From contig JANWKK010000155.1 in the NCBI GenBank assembly GCA_025451425.1, positions 1-10,884 on the forward strand: a stretch of DNA of 10,884 nt, given 5' to 3'. The stretch comes from Gemmatimonadaceae bacterium. GTDB lineage: Bacteria > Gemmatimonadota > Gemmatimonadetes > Gemmatimonadales > Gemmatimonadaceae. The position numbers and the translations under genes are program-made. The notes below the pieces were generated by a model. It made no database searches, was not told the DNA's origin, and was given only the letters and a program-made list of their open reading frames with translations. Below are positions 7,056 through 10,884 of the stretch, one piece after another; positions within the stretch are counted from its first letter, which is position 1, and every line of letters begins with the position of its first letter.

Positions 7056-7295
7056 ACGCATTGGCTCACGTTTCGGACTCGAGTGTCTGCAGTCGCTGCC
7101 CTGCTCGCTGCGGCAATCCCGTCGGTTGGGTTCCCTTCGCCGGTGCGAGCTGGGCCGTAGTCACCTCGCCTCCGGCGCGTGCCGATGTGCGTGCCGTGGG
7201 GTATTATATGAGTCTCGCCGGAGCGCTCACCCTCCTTGCCGCGCTCTCTCGCGTGCCGGTCTAGCTGCACCCGCATCGGACGTGGAGTAAAGCTA
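7056..7295 (+). other. 240-bp gap without a confident gene; AT-rich promoter-like island
   Basis: No frame here gives a convincing protein. Two fragments are worth noting. A GTG-started 25-codon frame (7083-7160) reads like a signal peptide (MSAVAALLAAAIPSVGF...) but stops at TAG. The next frame, open from TTG 7061 to TAG 7264, ends in a hydrophobic stretch (VGYYMSLAGALTLLAAL). Together they resemble a small exported or membrane protein split by a frameshift, though chance is quite possible in GC-rich DNA. TATTAT at 7202-7207 is an isolated AT-rich hexamer that could be the -10 for the gene at 7296, without a recognisable -35. Confidence 0.3.
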
Positions 7296-7571
7296 ATGCC
7301 ACTTTTCGAGCTCATCGACCGCCTCTTCATCCCGCTCGCCGCCGCGATCGTTCTGATCCTTGGCGCGTCGGCGTATCTCGTCAGGCGCTCCGTCAAGATC
7401 GACGCGTGGCCGCTGCGCACGGACAATGACGTTCGGGGTCAGGCGGCAGCGCGCGCGGCACTCGCCCAGGCGCGTCGGATACTCGGTCGCGCCGCGTGGC
7501 GCGCACTCTTGCTCGTGTCTCTTCTCTTCGCGGGCGTTGCGCTGCTGAACGATCTGGCGGCGATGCGGTGA
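7296..7571 (+). CDS. Small two-helix membrane protein, hypothetical
   Basis: A 91-residue protein that I do not recognise. It has two hydrophobic segments, about residues 9-29 (RLFIPLAAAIVLILGASAYL) and 68-88 (WRALLLVSLLFAGVALL), joined by a polar loop rich in Ala and Arg (QAAARAALAQARRILGR, 49-64) that looks helical and amphipathic. This suggests an inner-membrane hairpin protein. The ATG at 7296 has GGAG about 9 nt upstream; a longer frame from 7236 adds an unlikely Cys/Arg-rich N-terminus. The stop at 7571 is followed after 4 bp by a heptad repeat array and then an intrinsic terminator. Codon bias looks like that of neighbouring genes, which supports it being real. Confidence 0.65.
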   Translation: MPLFELIDRLFIPLAAAIVLILGASAYLVRRSVKIDAWPLRTDNDVRGQAAARAALAQARRILGRAAWRALLLVSLLFAGVALLNDLAAMR

Positions 7572-7575
7572 GGCC

Positions 7576-7610
7576 GGTGTTTGGTTCCTGGTGATTGGTT
7601 GTTGGTTGCT
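7576..7610 (+). repeat. Heptad array, five GGT-led 7-mers (left arm)
   Basis: Five consecutive 7-mers run without a gap: GGTGTTT, GGTTCCT, GGTGATT, GGTTGTT, GGTTGCT. The array starts 4 bp after the stop of the small membrane protein gene, with the GG-bearing strand in the mRNA sense. A GG every 7 nt allows a two-layer G-quadruplex. It pairs imperfectly with the inverted array at 7651-7678, enclosing the terminator at 7618-7642. Confidence 0.75.
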
Positions 7611-7617
7611 AATACGT

Positions 7618-7642
7618 AGGCCGACGAGAGACTCGTCGGCCT
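7618..7642 (+). terminator. Rho-independent terminator
   Basis: A perfect 11-bp stem (7618-7628 with 7632-7642; core GGCCGACGAG / CTCGTCGGCC) closes an AGA triloop and is followed by TCTTAATT on the plus strand. This is a classic intrinsic terminator for the gene ending at 7571. It sits exactly between the two inverted heptad arrays. Confidence 0.85.
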
Positions 7643-7650
7643 TCTTAATT

Positions 7651-7678
7651 CACCAATCACCAATCACCAACCACGAAT
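7651..7678 (-). repeat. Inverted heptad array (right arm)
   Basis: Four 7-mers on the plus strand, CACCAAT, CACCAAT, CACCAAC, CACGAAT, are the inverted equivalent of the GGTGATT/GGTTGTT units at 7576-7610. Aligning the reverse complement with the left arm gives a 10-base exact match (GGTGATTGGT) within a longer imperfect one. The whole 7576-7678 segment can therefore fold as a long stem around the terminator hairpin. Confidence 0.7.
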
Positions 7679-7732
7679 CCACGCATGGGCTATTTCTTGC
7701 CTCATGTGCTCGAAAAGCGGCGGAGCGTAGCG

Positions 7733-8593
7733 ATGAAGTGGACACCCGGTGGGGAAAGCTCGGACATCGAAGATCGACGTGGCGAAGGCGGTGGCTTTAT
7801 TCCTGGCGGTCGCGCGGGAATGGGAATCGGTGGCACCGTTGTGTTGCTCGTCCTCAGCTTGATCTTCGGTCGCAATCTTGTGACCGGCGGCACAACAAGC
7901 GACAACACTGGCGCGCCGGCGACGTCGAATGGCGAAGTCGCGAGCACACCGGCCGAGGACCGGCTCGTCCAGTTCGTCTCGTTCGTGCTCGACGACGTTC
8001 AGAATACGTGGCGCTCGATTCTCGCCGACCGACACGTCCCCTATCAGGACGCGAAGCTCGTGCTCTTCCGCGACGCGACGCAATCCGACTGTGGAACGGC
8101 CCAATCGACGATGGGGCCGTTCTACTGTCCGCTCGATCAGAAGGTGTACATCGATCTCGGATTCTATGACGAGTTGCAGCGCCGCTTCGGCGCGCCTGGC
8201 GATTTCGCCGAAGCATACGTCCTGGCTCACGAGCTCGGACATCACGTTCAGCATTTGCTCGGCATCGACGAACAGGCGCGGCGTCTCCAGCGCGAAAATC
8301 CAAGCACGGCAAATGCGGTCTCGGTGCGACTCGAGTTACAGGCGGATTGCTTTGCTGGCATTTGGGGCCACAGCACCGAGCAGCGACGCCTGCTCCAGCA
8401 GGGAGACATCGAGGAGGGCCTGAACGCCGCTGCGGCGGTTGGCGACGATCGAATCCAGCGCGCAACGACGGGTCACGTCAACGCGGAAACGTTCACTCAC
8501 GGATCTTCGGCGCAACGTACCGCGTGGTTCAAACGCGGCCTCACGACGGGCCAGATCGAAGCGTGCGATACGTTTGGAGATCGAGGCCCGTGA
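7733..8593 (+). CDS. ypfJ: Neutral zinc metallopeptidase, YpfJ family (Zn_peptidase)
   Basis: A 286-residue membrane-anchored metallopeptidase-like protein, the same length as E. coli YpfJ (about 287). A Gly-rich cytoplasmic N-terminus (KWTPGG...RRGEGGGFIPGG) precedes one membrane helix (31-46) and a variable linker (50-75). The periplasmic domain then carries the zinc motif HELGHH (His167, Glu168, His171) in AYVLAHELGHHVQHLLG and a downstream ELQADCFAG (201-209), with Glu201 the likely third ligand. Cys120 and Cys132 (SDC...FYC) and Cys206/Cys278 could form disulfides. All catalytic positions are present; the biological substrate of this family is not established. The start was moved to ATG 7733 because it gives the conserved family N-terminus and has GGAG 8 nt upstream; the 16 extra codons upstream look non-coding. 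The gene is bracketed by two repeat palindromes. Confidence 0.92.
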   Translation: MKWTPGGESSDIEDRRGEGGGFIPGGRAGMGIGGTVVLLVLSLIFGRNLVTGGTTSDNTGAPATSNGEVASTPAEDRLVQFVSFVLDDVQNTWRSILADRHVPYQDAKLVLFRDATQSDCGTAQSTMGPFYCPLDQKVYIDLGFYDELQRRFGAPGDFAEAYVLAHELGHHVQHLLGIDEQARRLQRENPSTANAVSVRLELQADCFAGIWGHSTEQRRLLQQGDIEEGLNAAAAVGDDRIQRATTGHVNAETFTHGSSAQRTAWFKRGLTTGQIEACDTFGDRGP

Positions 8594-8607
8594 GGCGCCA
8601 GCTGCCA

Positions 8608-8667
8608 AGGGCTAGGTGCTAGGTGTTAGGTGCTAGAACGGACCGCTAGCACCTAACACTTAGCACC
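8608..8667. repeat. Heptad-built palindrome (GGTGCTA type), 22-bp stem
   Basis: The left arm is made of 7-mers AGGGCTA, GGTGCTA, GGTGTTA, GGTGCTA (8608-8635). The right arm, 8646-8667, is its inverted copy: 8615-8636 pairs with 8646-8667 over 22 positions with a single G-T mismatch, around a 9-nt loop (AACGGACCG). It begins 14 bp after the stop of the metallopeptidase gene, again with the G-rich strand in the mRNA sense. No T-run follows, so it is not a standard intrinsic terminator, though a stem this stable could stop or protect RNA. Confidence 0.8.
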
Positions 8668-8682
8668 ACTTCGCAAGCCTCC

Positions 8683-8711
8683 TTGTCAGAAGCCGTCCGA
8701 CGCACGATACT
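8683..8711 (+). promoter_or_regulatory. Sigma-70-like promoter for the regulatory/TonB-plug gene
   Basis: TTGTCA at 8683-8688 (5 of 6 to the -35 consensus) is followed by exactly 17 bp and GATACT at 8706-8711 (4 of 6 to the -10 consensus). Transcription would start near 8718, leaving a short leader of about 25 nt with GGAG at 8734-8737 before ATG 8743. This also argues against any translation start at 8683, which lies inside the -35 box. Confidence 0.6.
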
Positions 8712-8742
8712 GGTTCGTCAATCGATACGATCTGGAGACCGC

Positions 8743-10161
8743 ATGGGCGCTCGACGCGCCATCGGATGCGTTGCCGCGGCAATCGTCGTCGCACTGCCGA
8801 CGACGGCGCGCACTCAGGGAACGAGGCTTCATGGCCTCGTCTACGACAGCGTGGCGGCTCTCCCACTCGCCGGTGCGCATGTGGAGATCGTCAATGTCGA
8901 CGATCGTTCACACATCCTCTTCACCACGACGTCGGATTCGTTAGGTCGCTTCGTTCTCGATAGCATCGCGCGGGGCCGGTATATCGCCGGTTTCATTCAC
9001 CCGATGCTCGACTCGTTGGGGCTCGCGATCGCGCAGCGACTCCTCACCATTACGAGCGACGGCGATGTCCGCTTCGATCTCGCGGTACCATCGCCCGAAC
9101 GGATCGAAGGTGCGCTGTGCGGTGGTTCCAACAACCAGAATACCAATGGCGCCGTTATCGGCTACGTCCTGAACTCGCACTCCTTCGCCGCGGCCGACAG
9201 CACAACCGTCATCGCGGCGTGGACAGAGATCATTCTCGGGAGCAAGGTCGTCGGTCACGAAGTGCTTTCCCGTCGGGCGATGACTGACGCCAACGGTTGG
9301 TTTGTCGTGTGCGGCGTGCCAACTGCATCATCGGTCATCCTGCGCGCCGTCAGCGGCTCGGATACGAGCGGCGCAATCGAGTTGGATGTTCCAAAGTCGC
9401 GAATCGCACGCAGAAACCTGTACGTCGATCATCTCCCGCTCTTCGACCGTGCGACACACCTCGCCCCGATGTCAGATAGCGGCGCAGGCCAGAGCCGAAA
9501 CAGCGCCGTTCTCACCGGCTGGGTACGTACCGAGGACGGCGTGCCAATTTCCGGCGCTCGCGTGCGGGTCTACAACAGCGACGTCTTCGCCACTACGAAT
9601 GGCGAGGGCGCCTTTCAGCTCTCGGGAATTCCTGGCGGTACGCAAACGCTCAACACGCGGGCAATCGGTTTCGTGCCTGACGACCGCGCAGTCGACCTCA
9701 CCGACCGCCACGTCCCCGTGGTGATCGGTCTGCTCACAATTCGGCGCTTCCTCGATACAGTGCACGTTCACGCCGAGAGACCAACCCTGATGTCCGCTGT
9801 CGGGTTCGACGAACGAAAACGTGGCGGGGCGGGACAGTTCTTCACCGCGAACGACATCGAACGATTCCATCCGCATGAGATCACAGACGTTCTCAGTCAC
9901 GCGCCAAGCATCAGCGTCTCGACAGACAACCAGCAGAACGTGAAGATCCGGATGCGTGGCGATATGGAGAACTGCACGCCGGCGATCTTCCTCGATGGCA
10001 AGCAGTTGATTAACTGGGAGCTGAGCGACGTGAACGCGCTCGTCGAGCCTGAGACGGTCGGCGCGATGGAGGTGTACACGCCTGCACTGACGCCGGCCGA
10101 ATTCCGCACGAAACAAGGTTGCGGCAGCATACTCCTCTGGACACGGTCGGCGCGGCGATAG
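8743..10161 (+). CDS. Secreted carboxypeptidase-regulatory-like / TonB-plug domain protein without barrel
   Basis: A 472-residue exported protein. The signal peptide is 1-25 (ends PTTARTQG). Three beta-sandwich regulatory-like repeats follow: ~27-115 (HGLVYDSVAALPLAGAHVEI ... DSLGRFVLDSIARGRY), ~135-228 (GYVLNS...AMTDANGWFVVCGVP) and ~255-330 (LTGWVRTEDGVPISGARVRV ... TNGEGAFQLSGIPGG). A TonB-receptor plug-like domain ends the protein (~335-468): GFDERKRGGAGQFFTANDIERF (354-375), DVLSHAPSISV, CTPAIFLDGKQL (411-422) and the final GCGSILLWTR (459-468). Cys411 and Cys460 probably pair. No beta-barrel follows, and the ending is the normal one for this protein type, so it is not a truncation. It may act in the periplasm or at the outer membrane in uptake or signalling; that is inference. 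ATG 8743 was chosen over 8683 because of GGAG at 5-nt spacing and the signal peptide. Confidence 0.82.
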   Translation: MGARRAIGCVAAAIVVALPTTARTQGTRLHGLVYDSVAALPLAGAHVEIVNVDDRSHILFTTTSDSLGRFVLDSIARGRYIAGFIHPMLDSLGLAIAQRLLTITSDGDVRFDLAVPSPERIEGALCGGSNNQNTNGAVIGYVLNSHSFAAADSTTVIAAWTEIILGSKVVGHEVLSRRAMTDANGWFVVCGVPTASSVILRAVSGSDTSGAIELDVPKSRIARRNLYVDHLPLFDRATHLAPMSDSGAGQSRNSAVLTGWVRTEDGVPISGARVRVYNSDVFATTNGEGAFQLSGIPGGTQTLNTRAIGFVPDDRAVDLTDRHVPVVIGLLTIRRFLDTVHVHAERPTLMSAVGFDERKRGGAGQFFTANDIERFHPHEITDVLSHAPSISVSTDNQQNVKIRMRGDMENCTPAIFLDGKQLINWELSDVNALVEPETVGAMEVYTPALTPAEFRTKQGCGSILLWTRSARR

Positions 10162-10170
10162 ACGCACCGG

Positions 10171-10884
10171 TCATCTCGAGGCGCGCAACGACGATGGATC
10201 TGCTTTTCCTCGCCGCCACGCAAAGTACGCTGGCACTCCCGCGAGCAGGATCAACACGCCGATCCCGGCGGAGCTAGGATTGTGACTCACGGTGTTGACC
10301 GCCAGTGCCCAGAACGCTGCGACAAAGACAATCGTCGTCCAGGGATGCCCCGGCATCCGGAATCCACCCGAAGGACGCGGATCTCGCCGCCGGAACACCA
10401 GCAGCGTCGCGCCCGTAAGGCCGAAGAACACCGCGTCGAGCGCGACGACATAATTGAGAATTTGCTCATACCGGCCGGACAACGCGATCACCGAGGCCCA
10501 TGCACCTTGCACGGCGATCGCGACGACCGGTGCCCGCGATCGTTCGCTCACGTACGCGACCTGCCTGAAGAACACACCGTCGCGCGCCATCGCGAAGTAC
10601 ACCCGCGGCGCCGTCAGCATTCCCTGGCTGAGGAACCCCACCGTCGATACGGCAATGCCAGCGGCGATGAGCCGCCCGCCGGCCGAGCCCAGCACACGAC
10701 GCATCACCTCCGATGCCGGCGTCGTCGTCGCTGCCAGGCCGTCCGCGCCGAGCACATGAAGGCAGACAACGTTCACAGCGGCGTACAGGACGACGACGCC
10801 GAGCACGCCAATCAGCAATGCGCGCGGGAGATCGCGCCGCGGCTCGCGCATCTCGCCACTCACGAACGAGGCCGTCTGCCATCC
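10171..10884 (-). CDS. APC-family amino acid permease, C-terminal part (partial, runs off right edge)
   Basis: The frame is open to the right edge, giving the last 237 residues. It starts GWQTASFVSGEMREPRRDLP (residues 1-20 of the fragment), the conserved 'DGW...aGE..dP.RnlPrAl' loop of APC-superfamily amino acid transporters. Six further membrane segments lie at about 19-40, 68-91, 117-137, 142-163, 182-200 and 205-222. PRVYFAMARDGVFF (93-106) is the other family signature. It is an inner-membrane secondary transporter, most like the amino acid permease (LAT-type) branch; substrate is unknown. The GTG at 10863 within the fragment is an internal codon, not a start, because the conserved motif continues upstream of it. 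Its stop is 9 bp from the stop of the convergent TonB-plug gene. Confidence 0.88.
   Translation of the reverse strand, partial: GWQTASFVSGEMREPRRDLPRALLIGVLGVVVLYAAVNVVCLHVLGADGLAATTTPASEVMRRVLGSAGGRLIAAGIAVSTVGFLSQGMLTAPRVYFAMARDGVFFRQVAYVSERSRAPVVAIAVQGAWASVIALSGRYEQILNYVVALDAVFFGLTGATLLVFRRRDPRPSGGFRMPGHPWTTIVFVAAFWALAVNTVSHNPSSAGIGVLILLAGVPAYFAWRRGKADPSSLRASR

Noticed and set aside
7651..7678. CRISPR-like direct repeats
   Set aside because: Units are 7 bp with no spacers, unlike CRISPR repeats of roughly 23-40 bp, and there are no cas genes.
9472..10167. 231-codon minus-strand frame opposite the TonB-plug gene
   Set aside because: No family features, and fully antisense to a well-supported gene with promoter, Shine-Dalgarno and signal peptide.
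10171..10863. Complete permease-like gene starting at GTG 10863
   Set aside because: The conserved APC motif (GWQTASF before the GTG codon) continues to the window edge, so this is an internal codon of a truncated gene.

Overview
The window is GC-rich bacterial chromosomal DNA. Several genes suggest a member of Gemmatimonadota or a similar soil or sediment bacterium: a secreted carboxypeptidase-regulatory/TonB-plug protein that ends without a barrel, a zinc-ribbon polytopic membrane protein, a secreted prolyl-oligopeptidase and a secreted serine hydrolase with a DUF3471-like tail. This placement comes from recognising protein types by eye, not from a marker gene. I see no rRNA, tRNA, transposase, phage gene or CRISPR array.

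Left part (1-3686), minus strand. The first ~51 codons of a gene entering the membrane run off the left edge; it may be a sensor. It overlaps by an ATGA junction the stop of a periplasmic branched-chain amino acid-type binding protein (151-1359), so the two look translationally coupled. A perfect 11-bp dyad lies in the leader of this pair. Upstream is a secreted S9A prolyl-oligopeptidase (1524-3686) with an intact catalytic triad. Middle part (3687-7571), plus strand. A 158-bp divergent spacer with an inverted repeat leads to a serine beta-lactamase/esterase-like hydrolase (3845-5377). Two consecutive 12-14 bp hairpins follow, then a DUF2199-type protein (5547-6116), a CxxC/CxxC zinc-ribbon membrane protein (6189-7055), a gene-poor stretch and a two-helix small membrane protein (7296-7571). 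Right part (7572-10884). A YpfJ-type neutral zinc metallopeptidase (7733-8593) is bracketed by two repeat-built palindromes. Next comes a secreted multi-domain regulatory/TonB-plug protein (8743-10161) with a good sigma-70-like promoter. It runs tail-to-tail, 9 bp away, into the C-terminal part of an APC-family amino acid permease that leaves the right edge on the minus strand.

The gene content fits a peptide and amino-acid scavenging lifestyle (exported peptidase, amino-acid-type binding protein, permease, plug protein), but only the 151/154 overlap is direct evidence of linkage. The least ordinary signal is in the spacers. Three intergenic sites carry degenerate 7-bp tandem arrays with different unit sequences (GTAGAGG, GGTGATT/GGTTGTT, GGTGCTA). 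All three start within about 14 bp of a stop codon and have the G-rich strand in the mRNA sense. Two are followed by an inverted copy, giving long hairpins; one of these encloses a classic intrinsic terminator. Because GG or GGG recurs every 7 nt, all three could also form RNA G-quadruplexes. I regard this as the best candidate here for something undescribed.
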